A stretch of 64,000 nt of DNA from Corella eumyota. Taxonomy: Eukaryota > Chordata > Ascidiacea > Phlebobranchia > Corellidae. Below the pieces are notes generated by a model that worked only from the letters and a program-made list of their open reading frames with translations, did not search any database and was not told where the DNA came from. The DNA lies in the NCBI GenBank assembly GCA_963082875.1, contig OY720102.1:7440001-7504000 (forward strand). The letters run 5' to 3'. Numbering within the stretch: position 1 is the stretch's first letter; the number at the start of each line of letters is the position of its first letter. The position numbers and the translations under genes were made by a program. This document shows, one piece after another, positions 23,508-49,668 of the stretch.

Positions 23508-26500
23508 TCAAGCTATTTCGTTGGGTTCTTTTGATTCATCTCTTGTTACGGAATCATATTCCTGATCTGAAGTAATAAGCAATTATATTTATTTTTTATT
23601 TTGTAAACTATAAAGTATATTTATTATCAGGAATTTAATCTTTTAAATTTTTCAACTTAACAAGCACTTACTTCTTTGTGGGTTCACGTCCTTTGCGAAA
23701 AAGAAGAAAAATTTGCGACGTAGTCTGAACTGGTTCGGGGTATCTATAAAAAAAATTAAAGATGTTATTTTTAAATATTTGGTGGGTAAAAGTAATTTCT
23801 AATATCACATTTTAATAAACATTTTGTTTACCTATTTTAAGTACTTTTGTTCGCGGTCCAATCAGGCAGTGATTTTGTAGTATCACCCCGGCCAATATTA
23901 TAATAATTATAACACAAATTATAATTCCTGCAACATTTTGAGATGATCGGGGCGCTTTAAAAAAGAAAAGCAGCTTTAACATTGACGAGAATTACAATTT
24001 TGCAATTTCACAAAGTATTTAAACATCAATTTTAAATTGTTTTTTTGCTTTTAAACTTACTCGGAGAAATTATCGGGGCCTTTATTTCCGTTCCGTTTTC
24101 AACAACCAATCTCTCGTTTACCTTCCCTACCAAATGTATTTAAAGCTTATTAACTTCCATAAAGGTATTGACATAATAATGCATAACACTAAATACAAAA
24201 AAAAATGGCAAGGGAATGGTAAAAAGGGCTTTAATTGGTCTAAAAGTTTTTTAATTTGTACAAAAGCCACACTGTTCGCCTTTTGGCTTGCGTCTTCAGA
24301 ACCCTTCCTTCAACATTTTTCGAAATCAATTACATTTCTTTCCTTTATTACTTTAGGGTAATAAAAATAATACCAATTTGTAAATAAAAACTAAGATAAC
24401 TTACCCTGAAAGTTTACCATCGACTCGGGCGACCGGTTTTTATCCAAAGAGTAAGCAGTAACAGATATTGTATACTCGCTACCTACTTCCAGTCCAATGA
24501 ACGCGTTGACCATCGTAGCCTGCCCAGTGGTAAAAGGTGTAACTGTAATCCTTTGAAGGCTAGTATACGGATCTCTGCGGTATAGGTTAATATCATATTT
24601 CGTCCCCCCTTCCACCAGCTTCCATTTGACGGCTGTGAACTCGCGCATAAACTCAATGGTCTGTATCATTGGCATGTCTAACGCTGTAAAAAGATTTGCT
24701 TATTAAAATTGGGAATCACTTGTACGGTTTTCGAAAAATCATAGGAACGCTAAGAACAAGAGAGAGCTAAGGCCGAAACGTACGAAAGAGAATTAGCGAG
24801 AACCGTTAAACATAAGAAAGAATCGGCTAGGACTGTAAAACACAAGAAAAGCCTTAGGCAGGCCAGTACAAAACATAAAAAAATTAGAGGATTGTAATGT
24901 ATAAAAGAGGATTAGGCAGTACCGTATAGTACAAAAGAGAATTAGCTAGGACCGCAATAAATGAGAGTTTTTTCTGAGAAGTAACGTAATGTAAAATGGA
25001 TTCAAAATTCGTATTTAAGAGTTATTTTCAGACTAAAAGTTTTACCAGCAAGCTGTTTTATATTTTAAATACAATTTATTCACTTAAAACGAATATTAAA
25101 TTCTTAATCTTGAACCTGAGGTTATACTTGTAGTTGTAGCAGTACTTTGCGTATCGTTATTCAAGGCCCAAATGTTCAGTTGATAACTGGCGCCTTTTAA
25201 TATCAACTCTTTTGGAATCTGCATACAAAACCATATTACTGCATTTCGAGTCATTCAAGTAAATTTTAAGTCATACAAGTAAAAGGTCATAAAAATAAAT
25301 ATCATATAAGATTGTAGGGCCAGTTTTTAAACGAAATGTATTTATTAAAATTAGGTCGTACTGCAATCTCTGTGATTGGAATCGTATTGTCCAAAACAAT
25401 ATTATCGTTTCTCATTTGTTTTAATTCTACTCTAAACATCGGCCCAGGGCCATTCCATTTCGCATTGTACGACTCTGATTCTTCCACTAAACTTAGCCCG
25501 CTTGGTGGCAGTGGCGGATCTTCACATTTTCTATTAAATGTATAACATTTATTTAACCAAATACTAACACTAGAGTCTGGTAAATGTAGCCCCTTATTTA
25601 AAATAGAAAAAAAGCATTTACAGCTTCGGATAATATATAAGATATGCTAGCCAACTTACACATTAAGTTAGTATTATGTTTTTATTTTTTTTTACAACTA
25701 CCTTATTGATATATCATTTGTCGTTGAATTAATACATGACCAGTTTACCCAATCGCAATGCGGGTCTGCCTCACAGGTAGAACAGTTAGTATTTGATGAG
25801 CAGTCCGAAACTGGAAGTAGCAATACTTTGGACGATGTAACGATAACTAGCTCCTTGAACATAAAAGTTTTAGAGTTATTCGAGTTAATCTACTATTATT
25901 ATCTACACAAAAATGATTTTATTAAGTCTTACCTCTTTATTGATGGAAAATGATAGAACCCCTTCTCCGTTCTGTAAATAGAAAAGGTAAAATTAAATTG
26001 TATTTTTTATATATATATTTATCCTCGATGTGGGAAGGTCGAATGCGCGACCTAAACATGGAGTAACATCAGTTACTTCGACCCGGTCTCAAGATGCCTT
26101 TAGCAATTTGGATATCATATAGATTATATTTGCCCAGCAACTATGCTGCTGATTAATTGTTAGCTCAGCAGGAGTTTATACCGTTTATAGGGTCTTACTA
26201 AGAGGCGCTACAGCATGAGAGCAGTGGAAATTCAACCCACGACCTTATGGTGGTGTAGCAAGTGTGTTATATTATTTAAACAAATAGTTTGTTTGTGTTA
26301 TATTATTTAAACAAATGGTAAGTTTTACCAAGTCGATGTTAGTTTCTTGTAGTACTACTGTAGAAGTTAAGTCATCAGGATCTACTCTTAGCTTTTGCAT
26401 ATACCCACTATCTACAAAACATCAAAAAAATACCATATATACGAGTGAAATACGGGTTATGTTTAAAGTTTATTCTTTAGAAATTTACCTTTTAGCAAGT

Positions 26501-29124
26501 AGAGTAGAGTATAAGCGGCAAATTTAGTTGAAACAACAAAATCAAAGACTGTGTCGAAAGCCACGTGGACTGGCATGTTCTGGTTTGGAGTAATAGGTTC
26601 GCCTATGATTGGAGTCTTGGCTACAAATTTGGCGTAAGCTCCTGAAACATCAGAGGTTGTTTGACCAGGGCTTGGACACTACAACAAATTTAATAAAAGT
26701 TAATGTAACGGTAATAAAAATAAAACTCGAAGCAAAAGCAAAATATTAAATGTTTTTTAATCTCATGGTTGTAAAAATTTAACTAAAATATTATTGTAAA
26801 GGCTTCTAGTTAAAATATAATTGCAACTGTTTAAATAATATCAACTTAACTAATAATAAAAATATAAATCTACATACTTGGCCAGGCAAAAAGTCGGGTG
26901 GTGGCGCTGATGTGAAGGTCGTTGTATATTGTGGCGGTGTTTTATCATCATAATATTTGGTAATGTTGTCAGCAAAGATATCTCCGTTAAAGTATTCGTC
27001 AATCGTTGCTAGATCGTATGAGCAAACTGCCGAAGCTGATATTGCCCAAGAACTATGTTTCAAGTACAAAACAATAATCTCAAGCATGTAAAAAGGGTAC
27101 AGCTAATAAAAAATTACTAGAAGTATAATGTAATTCATTCCTCTTTGTAATGTTAGTTGTTGCAAAAATAATTCACAAATGTGTCAACAAAAAGACATGA
27201 CTTACCTTGGATACTTAAACAAGGCGTAAATGGTGTTTCCAGATCTGTACGTCGAAACTTAATAAAACACAAGTAAAAAAATTAAAACTCTAATATTGCA
27301 CTATTCACCAAATAAAATATTAATACTTGTATGAAGGTGTGTATTAAATGCCACAAAATATAAAAATAGGCTTACCCATAATGTCGAAATAAGTGTTCGC
27401 AGTGTTCACAGTGTTGGCTGAATTAGGATATGGACACAACAAGCGAGCCTTTACCAATGTCATCCATGTGCTCGAATATTGCACAGAGCCGCCCTGATCG
27501 TTCTATAACATTAGGTTAAACATTATATAATTTATAATAAAATTTGCCTACTGTTTTTTTTATATATATCTTTATCCTTGATGTGCTATAGCATGAGAGC
27601 AGTGAAAGATGAGACCCACGACCTCATGGTGGTGTAGCAAGTGTTCTTACCTCTACGCAACACTGCCGATCACCACTACACCACGCTGCAAATCGTTACG
27701 TTATATATACACTGAACCATTTTGAGATTATTAAAATCATATTTTTATTACCTTACACACTCTGGAAACCATCGCGTTGGTAGACACTTGACCGCTGTCT
27801 GCTAAAAACTTGTCGCCTAGAAAAGAAGAGCTGTCTTCTCGAAAAAAGAAATAAACATTTTGTACGTTTGGCGTTGATGGATAGCCAGCCAAAAACTTGA
27901 CATCTGTAATGTTGTAAACATTAATTTTTAACGTGTTTATTATAATATCACATATCCTACTGTTACAACAACAAAGACACGTACTTATAGTCAAATGATG
28001 CGACATGTATTGTGACATTTGTGTAGGAAATAAACTTTCATTTAAAAAAATAAAGCTAAAACTTACTGTTAAACTCGGATTCTGATCTTAACGGATCATT
28101 TATAGTTCTTGACGTCGCGCATCTATCCGAGCTTCTACAACTTGCAATATATAGCTGAGGATCTAAAATGTTTCATAGATTATCTAAGTTTATCATAAAA
28201 CATTACGAAATCCTAAAAACATGGCCAGTTAAAAACGTTAACTAGTACTGCTTTTGTTGCTTTAAGCAATGTAAGTACCTGAATCAGTGTTTGCTATTAC
28301 TGATGGCCAAACACTGTTCAATTCTGAAGTTAGCCAGTTTCTTGCATTAAGATTTAGATTCGTTCTTGTAGAACTCTGTTAAAGTTTTTAAATTATATTA
28401 TACGTAAGTAAATAAGCAAATAATTTTGTTATTGATACTAATTTAATCGATACAAAAATTGGTTGTAGCCGACTTACAGTGATGTTGTAGTAGAAACATC
28501 CCGGGTTGCCAGAATTTGAACCACATATCAACAACTTGTCTTCGCTAACGGCTTGCAAAACTTGTATTGAGTTGAAACAAATTTCTTGCTAAAATCAAAA
28601 CGTATACTCTATTTTGCTGTTTACATTTAATATAATAGTATTGTTACTTTTTTTATTTAAAACTAACATTTAAGGACTTGCAAACAGATAGCGTGTCAGA
28701 TTCCGCAAGGAAGTTCATCTGAAAAAATGGGGGCTGTTTTATTGCAAAGAATAAGCTATATTTTTAAATAATATTAAAAGTAAATTTAGTTAGCCTTTAA
28801 TTTGCTAATATATGCATGTTTTAATGCTATTGTTGGTACCTTTTTACCCTCATTTTTATCTTGATCAATTTCAAGAAAATAGTCTATTCCCGCAATATAT
28901 ATTTTAGAGTCTCGGTTTAAAGTAATTCCAACATTTTTGATCGTATTGGTGAATTGGTAGGTTGTAATTGGCCACGTTAATCCTATGTATGTTAAATGTT
29001 TTTATAATGTATAAGAAGAAGATTGGTTATTGTAGCAATAAAAATAAAATAATAAATTACCCGCAACTTGAAAAATCAAATTATATAAAAGAAAGATCCC
29101 AAAATAAGTTGTTTTAAATTCCAT
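23508..29124 (-). CDS. Sema-PSI-FN3-FN3 single-pass membrane protein (21 exons)
   Basis: Rebuilt from 21 GT-AG exons, 800 residues, frame closed by TGA. Exons in coding order: 29124-29061, 28982-28840, 28718-28668, 28588-28478, 28375-28279, 28162-28067, 27903-27752, 27502-27376, 27257-27206, 27052-26878, 26678-26489, 26411-26329, 25971-25933, 25853-25702, 25530-25362, 25218-25116, 24683-24405, 24126-24061, 23954-23832, 23743-23672, 23566-23508. Signal peptide is residues 1-21. The Sema beta-propeller spans ~22-470, shown by CFNSIQVLQ...LLICGS, VYFFFRED, VSRVCKNDQGGS, MTLVKARLLCPYP and SAVCSYDLATIDEYFNG. PSI is ~478-510 (Cys478/484/487/493/500). Two FN3-like folds follow (~513-601, ~602-694), then one helix (~724-743) and a 57-residue tail without a kinase or RasGAP domain. 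Known semaphorins carry Ig or TSP1 repeats here and plexins/MET carry IPT. A guidance-type receptor or ligand is the likely role. The exon 14 acceptor could shift by 3 bases. Confidence 0.9.
24755..24975. repeat. Degenerate ~30-bp minisatellite in Sema-gene intron 16
   Basis: Six to seven imperfect copies of a unit like 'gaattaggcaggaccgtaaaacataagaaa'-type sequence, heavily diverged and of slightly varying length. Confidence 0.7.
26006..26265 (-). mobile_element. tRNA-derived SINE in Sema-gene intron 12
   Basis: Minus orientation. The head is cut just after the A-box region and is replaced by a 30-bp direct duplication (tgtgttatattatttaaacaaat at ~26265 and ~26295) that runs up to the donor of exon 12. 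Confidence 0.85.
27558..27690 (-). mobile_element. SINE with large internal deletion and a partial second head
   Basis: The 3' end (atatctttatccttgatgtg) joins directly to the region next to the B-box; most of the body is gone. After the head (caacactgccg) a second short head fragment (accactacaccacgctgc) follows. In the intron between exons 7 and 8 of the Sema gene. Confidence 0.8.
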
Positions 29125-29970
29125 TTTTGTTGTAATCTTAAACTCCAATTTACAAATCTAACAGGTCTTTCATCTAAAAATACAAAAAACGCATGTTTTA
29201 AATTAATAATTTGCGTCGTTGTTTTTTTAACTTTTTTTTTGGAAACTCTGAAAAAATCAGCTGAATTTTTAATAAACAAAATTAATGAGGACATGAACAA
29301 CTTCGCTTACGAGCTGCAATAAAAGCAACTCTGTTTTAGATATTTATTAATATATATATTTCAGTATTGCATTAACACAATCAAACGTTAATAACATAGA
29401 CCAGTATACGAGCTATACACACTTTAACTGTCAGCTCTCAATATTAGATTGTCAGCCTGTCTGTGTTCTAAGGGCATAAGGGTTTATTTTTTTCTTGCTT
29501 CGCTGTCTGTCTTTATATTTATAAATATTTTATAGTTTAAATTTAAAAGTATTGCATTTTTAACAGATTTTTTTGTCAGAATAGGCAAAATGAAATGATC
29601 GTTTTTAATAGATACATTTTAGATTACGTTAAAATGTAGGTCTAAGTTAATTCAAAATGTAAATATATTAAAAATGTTTAAAGGAAATTTGCTTTTAACA
29701 ATTTAAAATAAACTTAGATCCTAATATGAGCAAGAAACGAAATTTAATATTTTTAGTGGCAGAAAAGAAATAATGTGAAAATATTAGTTGAACCTAAATT
29801 CCTAAATAAGGACTAATTTTCGATCTAGCAAAATACATAAAGATTTGTAGTTTTTGTAAATTGTGTTTTTTTTTGCTTTCAATTTAGGTCTATGTTTTTA
29901 GTTTTATATTTTAACTGGCTCTTTTAAGTTTTAACAAAGCACACAACTGGGCTGTGAATAAGATTTTAAC
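29125..29970. promoter_or_regulatory. Divergent intergenic region between the Sema gene and BRSK
   Basis: The only sequence between two head-to-head starts (846 bp). AT-rich; the transcription start sites cannot be placed. No SINE or known site stands out. The regulatory role is inferred from position only. Confidence 0.5.
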
Positions 29971-44333
<14,363 letters not shown>

Positions 44334-45394
44334 CCAAAGCCACAGTAGAGCCTAACTCAGTAACTTGCCGTATTCGACAAAAATTAACAGAGTCAAACAA
44401 AGGTGTCGTAGCGTTTTTAGAATTTTTTTAAATTACTGTGTTTTTTACAAAAAATCATCTTGTCGACTTTATTTTTTTTCGATTGCCATTTTTTTAGCCT
44501 GGTGATGAGTGTGCAATAATAAAATGTTGGTCTTTTTGCAATCATTTATTTATCTGTTTTTTTATCACTTCAGTATAGTGTTAAGTACTACATAATAAAC
44601 TGTATTAATTTTGTTTTTAAAAACTTTTTTTAATTTCTGCTGCTAAATATATATGGTCTTCTAAAAAACCATAGGCAATTTTATTTTATTATTTCATTCA
44701 ATTTTTACCGTTGCAATACCGATATTTAAATAACCACTGTTGCTAATTAGCTAATATATCTACCTAAACTTAAATTTTTTTATGTAGTTAAACATTAGCT
44801 ACCAATACATCAAGAAAAAATTAAATTTTTTTAGACATTTTTGATTTATATTTTCTGTACTACGTTTAGGTGTTGTTTATTTTTGGGTAAATTTTTTATT
44901 TGCAATTTTTTTAAAGCTGTTTTTGTGTCTCTTCTGACTGTGATACTATATGCGTGGTGGTGAGTACATTCGTTGTTAGGCTGTGACTTTTTTTCTTCAA
45001 TTTTAATATTTTTTCAGCAACCCCCAAACTACCTAATTATGAGTTATCGTACTTTAAAAATTACTGTGCAATTTTAACCAAACTATATATTTATTAATTC
45101 CATAATCATGTTTTAACAAATAATTATTCCATTAAATAAATTTTCCTACCTTTTTATATTTTTCAAAATAAAATTGAAATTTTTTTTAAAGTAAACTGTT
45201 ACTTTTTAACTTGCTATTGTACTGCATGTTTTATGTTTAACTAGTTTTGTTAAGAAAATAAACGAATATTGCTTTTGCATTATAAAAATTGCCTTTTAAA
45301 AAAACGGTTCAAAAAATCAACCAAAATAAGGCAAAAATTTTTAAAATAAGTTAAGATGTATAGGTTTGGAGTATATACATTTTTGTTTTTTATG

Positions 45395-45572
45395 TATATA
45401 TCTTTATTCTTGATTAGGAAATGCTCGACCTAAACATAGAGTAACATCATTTACCCCGACCCAGTCTCGAGTTGCTTTTGCCAATTCGGGATATTATATA
45501 AAATAATTGGTCGATAATTAAAATGCTGATAAAGTATTGGCTCAGCAGAAGTTCATATCGTTTATATAGTTG
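45395..45572 (-). mobile_element. Partial SINE
   Basis: Minus orientation, 3' half and part of the body; stops at 'agaagttcatatcgtttata'. Confidence 0.78.
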
Positions 45573-45652
45573 AAGACAGCTTTTGTAATAGTTAACAGCT
45601 TTTTGTATAGTTAAAATTTACTAAATTTTATAGTAATTTACTAATTTTATTT

Positions 45653-45968
45653 AAAGAGATGGTTCGGTCGCAGAGTTTCTTTTTTTAATTATGTTGGAAT
45701 TTTTCCAACTTGCACGAGGATACCATTATTTTAAAAATTGGTCGAGTAGTTTTCGAGATATCGGGATTTGAAGGTAAATATTGTAAATAGGGAAAGTCCC
45801 TGTACTCTCGAGCCACGTGATGCACAACGTCATCGTCGTTAGTTCATACGTTGGCAGACATAGGAAAATATTCTTATTCTGCCCCTTCTGAGCCGTTTTT
45901 TGTACTTTTTAAAAACAATTTTTTGCAGAAAACAAACTTAGCATGAAAAGCAATATTTAGCCATCTTA
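45653..45968. mobile_element. Truncated relative of the fold-back element at 18474
   Basis: Starts with the same terminal repeat AAAGAGATGGTTCGGTCGCA. Its interior matches the other copy's interior in reverse (for example tgagccgttttttgtactttt). It stops at 'tatttagccatctta' without a second terminal repeat. Confidence 0.82.
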
Positions 45969-46547
45969 TTAAGCAAAAACGCATAAAGCACAATAACGTT
46001 AAAAGCGTAAAGTACGTTTTTATTTGAGCGTTTTTGCCCTCGATGTGTTGTGAGTTAGCGTGTCCAAAAACTTTGCTATTTTGCCTTACGCATACACATT
46101 TCTACTGCTTAAGCTTAACTAAAAGCTATTTTATGCAAAAATTTGGTCTGATTATAAAGAAGTTAAAAAGAAAACAGCAAGTTATTTAACCCGTTATATT
46201 TTAAAACCAAAACAGCAAAGACAAAATAAAGAATTCTAAATGATGAAATCTTCAATAAAAATCACCCCATAAAAGGTATGTAGATTTTTTTATAATATAT
46301 TGCTAAACGTATAAAATAGTTTTAATTTGCCCTTATAAGTTATAATATGTATTGTTGTATTCTAAGTTTTGTATTTCGTATTGCAAAGGCCTCAGTAGTC
46401 GTACATACTTGCTAACTTTATGTTGTATACAATGTTTTTAAACTATAAGCAACTAATATAAAAATTTATGGCTTAATAATGCTTGTAAATTTTTCGTATT
46501 AAAGCAACGCGTAATCTAACAACACAAAGCGCTTATAGGGTTTGTTA

Positions 46548-47905
46548 TTAGCCACATATTCTTCTTGAGTAGTAATCGAATCCATCCCCTACGTTTTCCC
46601 CTCTGTACTTGTATATTTTCCTTACATAACGTTTCATGCTTGTAGGGTAATTTTTCGCTGCAATTCCTGCTTTGTGCAAGTCCATTAGGTCAATGTTTGA
46701 TTTCTTATCGTTGACTTTTTTTACCAGTCGTTCAAAAGCATGTTCATTACTTTTTCGTCCGTAAGTTCTCAAATCGGATAAGTCAGGGCTTAGAGGTGGC
46801 GTTTTCGGGATTAGGCAGTGCAAGTCTTCGTCAGTAGCTTTATGCACAAGCTCTATGTCAGTATATTTTGTAGTATTATTGTTGCAAGTACCTGTAGTAG
46901 TGTAACATATAGCTTTGTTTTGCTTAGTGGACAATGACCTAGGCTTTGAAGTGTCGGCGTGACATATAGATTTGTCTAGCTTTGGCCCAGCTTTTGGTAC
47001 TGGTCCATTCATTGTGTGTTTATTAGAATTGTTTTGAACCACCCACAACGCAGTTGCTAGCTCGCTGTCTTCTCTGTGAATTGCTTTCGGGACAGACGGC
47101 GCTCTTATTGTTGTCAAAAAAGTTGAATCATGGTATTCAGTTTCTACCACCTCAGGTTTAATTTTCCGTTCAGCTGGCTTATTTAAACTCAACTTGGGTA
47201 GCAGGTTATTAAATTCACTTTCTTCGCTTTTTAGAGGCTTGTATTTGCACAGCGAGAACTTTTTCTCAAGGTGGATTTTTCGTAGCTTTTCGGCTCGCTT
47301 TTTTACTTCTGACTTGATGCTATGGCCACCAGACTGCAATAATTGAATGGCCACCGGTAAGGCAACAGCTTGAGATTCGTCTTTTCTGGCACTTTCCGCA
47401 ACTAAAACAATAAACAAATATCTTATGGCCGCTTTATAACAAGTATTTGTTTGTTATGTCATAAAGCTAATTGCTGATACTCCCTGTTGCTTGAGTTAAT
47501 AAATGTTACAGTACAAACCAATGGGTTGATAGCTATCTTCATTTTTGTTCCAAGACTCTGCAAGGTTTTGTGCTAAACTTGAACCTCTGCCAAAGTTTAA
47601 AGATTTTTCGTCGCAGCAATTTTTCACTTTCTTGATTTCTTTGTCTGCGCAAATTGAATTATGAAGGCAGCACTTTAACCGCTTAGTTACCAATTTTTGG
47701 CTCGTAGAGATGGCATTTTTGACCTGAAAATGCATTACGTCATTAGATAGATACATTTACCATTTGTAAAAAATTGTATACTTACTTCTCTTTCTTCTCG
47801 CGTTAAGCTTGCAATTTGTTTTTCTAAATTTATCTTTGCTTGCAAGTTACAATAATGCACAAAGGTGCTATTTTCAGCAAACGAAGATGCCTTGCCTAAT
47901 ACCAT
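46548..47905 (-). CDS. Unrecognised protein with N-terminal coiled coil (3 exons)
   Basis: I do not recognise this protein. Exons in coding order: 47905-47786, 47723-47510, 47401-46548; introns are GT-AG, phases 0 and 1, product 395 residues. Residues ~20-60 are helical and charged (NLQAKINLEKQIASLTREER) and fit a coiled coil. A Cys-bearing segment follows (CCLHNSICADKEIKKVKNCC). The middle is low-complexity, Lys/Ser/Thr/Asn-rich and probably disordered. The C-terminal ~70 residues look more ordered, with a proline-rich lead (PKTPPLSPDLSDL) and the basic stretch YPTSMKRYVRKIYKYRGEN. No signal peptide or membrane segment. Three exons joining in one frame over 1.19 kb of coding sequence argue for a real gene. 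Soluble, possibly cytoskeletal or ciliary, but that is a guess. Confidence 0.75.
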
Positions 47906-48599
47906 AATCGTATCATCTCATGGAACTATATAAACTCTTGAGTTACATTTTTATCCCTTTAACAATATAAAGCAGAACACAGTGTTGGTATGTAGCAGAC
48001 TTATTGCAGTTGAAAATCCCTCTTTACAAAGCAACTGCGATTTTAACTTTAGCAAATTCACAAGCCACTTTAAGAGCAAAGAGTTACGCCTTTATCTTTC
48101 AAGTGCACGCGCTGTGTATATGCTTCCAGGCTACATTACAATCGACAATGACTTTCGATTGTTTTGTTTAAGTACTCTAATCAGCGATCGCAAACACCTG
48201 ATACTTAAACGCAGCATAAGTCCACTCTTGGGAAGCTCAGTCAAAGTGTACCTTTCGTAAAAATCAAACAAGCTTTGCTATAATTGGCTCTTGAGCACAT
48301 GAAGCATCTAATTAAAAGAGTTTTGCAGTGATTTAGGAAAGTTAAATTCGCTTTTGTATTATTACAAAATAGAAACAATAAAATGTTTCATTTTTAAAGT
48401 AAACAATCAACAACTTGATTTATGTTTATGTCGTGGGTAAGTCCCTCGGATGAATTGGCAAGGGTACGCACCGTATGGTGCTAAAAATCAAGGGTAATTC
48501 CCATTTCTTCCGTGTTAAATACGTTTTATCATAATTCGTCATGAAAAAATTTGACATTTACAATTTATTGACTGAAGGTATTTATGTCATATAAATTCC

Positions 48600-48806
48600 C
48601 TCGACGTGGTGTAGTTGTTAAAGCACTTGGTTTTTTACAGCATAGGGTCATTAGTTTGATCCCCACTGCTTCCATGTATGAACTCTTAACAAGCCTTAAA
48701 AACGGATTTATTTTTTGGCAATGTGACTTAAACACCTAAAATTGTCAAAGAAACTCGAGATTGCGTCGGGCAACAAATGGTACCGTACGTTTAGGTCGTA
48801 AAGTCT
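48600..48806 (+). mobile_element. Degenerate SINE
   Basis: Recognisable head (ctcgacgtggtgtagttgtt), B-box-like GTTTGATCC and scattered body segments; strongly decayed. Confidence 0.65.
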
Positions 48807-49004
48807 TATTTATTTTGACACCTACATTCACAAAATTCAAGTAATTTCACAGCGATAAAAACATTACAGAACAGCAAAGGGAAGATTTTTAGATTATTTA
48901 AAAAAATGATTTTCGACAATAAATAAAAAAAATTTTGTTTGATTAAAAAAAAGGTGCAAACACAGTAGAAGCACAGTAAAATAATTGACAAATTAAAAAT
49001 AAAA

Positions 49005-49480
49005 ATTCAATTTAGGTAGAAGTAAAAGTTTTACAAACATATCGACACTAAAATTTGTCTAAAATGAGGTTTTTGCAAAACAAATTTAAAATTGATAGCC
49101 CAAAAAAAAAGTTGAATTAAATTAGAATAGACGTACCCATTGTAATATTAAAAACTTTAAAACACTAAAATTTGCTAAAACATGAAGAAAATTCGATTTA
49201 GGTAGAAGTAAAACTTTTACAAACATATCGACACTAAAATTTGCCTAAAAAATGAGGTTTTTTGCAAAACAAATTTAAAAATGGTAGCCAAAAAAATTTA
49301 AAGGTTGAATTAAATTTAAATAGACGTACCCTTTGTAATGTTAAAAACTTTAAAATACCAAAATTGGTAAAACATGAAGTTTTTTGCGAAAAAATTTTTA
49401 AATTGATTGCTAAAAAAATTTAAAACATTTTGATTAAAATTAAATAAACGAAACACTTAGTTGTTAAAAATAAAAGCAAC
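49005..49480. repeat. 186-bp A-rich tandem repeat, about 2.5 copies
   Basis: TTTAGGTAGAAGTAAAA followed by 'acaaacatatcgacactaaaatttg' occurs at 49011 and 49197, 186 bp apart. A third, decayed half-copy ends near 49480. Inside each unit an 'aaaatttg-ctaaaa-atga' phrase is itself repeated. Confidence 0.8.
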
Positions 49481-49668
49481 ACTAAATTTTGGCTAAAAAA
49501 TTAGATTTAAAAAAAAAAATTTAAATTGATCAACGATTTAAAATTTGATTGTTATTCAGAATCTAAATCTAAAAAAAAATTATTTAAAAATATTGGCTAA
49601 ATTGTTTTTCAAAATAATATTACAAAAGCAAAAAATACCCTTACCCCAAAAAACCAACCATTTACCCC

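Larger units (their letters stand above)
44334..46547. other. Convergent gap between BRSK and an unrecognised gene
   Basis: 2.2 kb of AT-rich 3' flanks. Holds BRSK polyadenylation signals (AATAAA at ~44518 and further ones to ~45260), a SINE fragment and a MITE relative. No coding region seen. Confidence 0.6.
47906..49668. other. Intergenic region with SINE remnant and 186-bp repeat
   Basis: Upstream of the unrecognised gene and downstream of the SLC17 gene. A plus-strand 92-codon open frame at 47982-48260 has no recognisable content and no splice partners. Very A-rich from ~48830 on. Confidence 0.5.

Noticed and set aside
47982-48260. 92-codon plus-strand open frame upstream of the unrecognised gene
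   Set aside because: No motif and no coding partner; it overlaps the likely promoter of a minus-strand gene. Kept only as a gap note.
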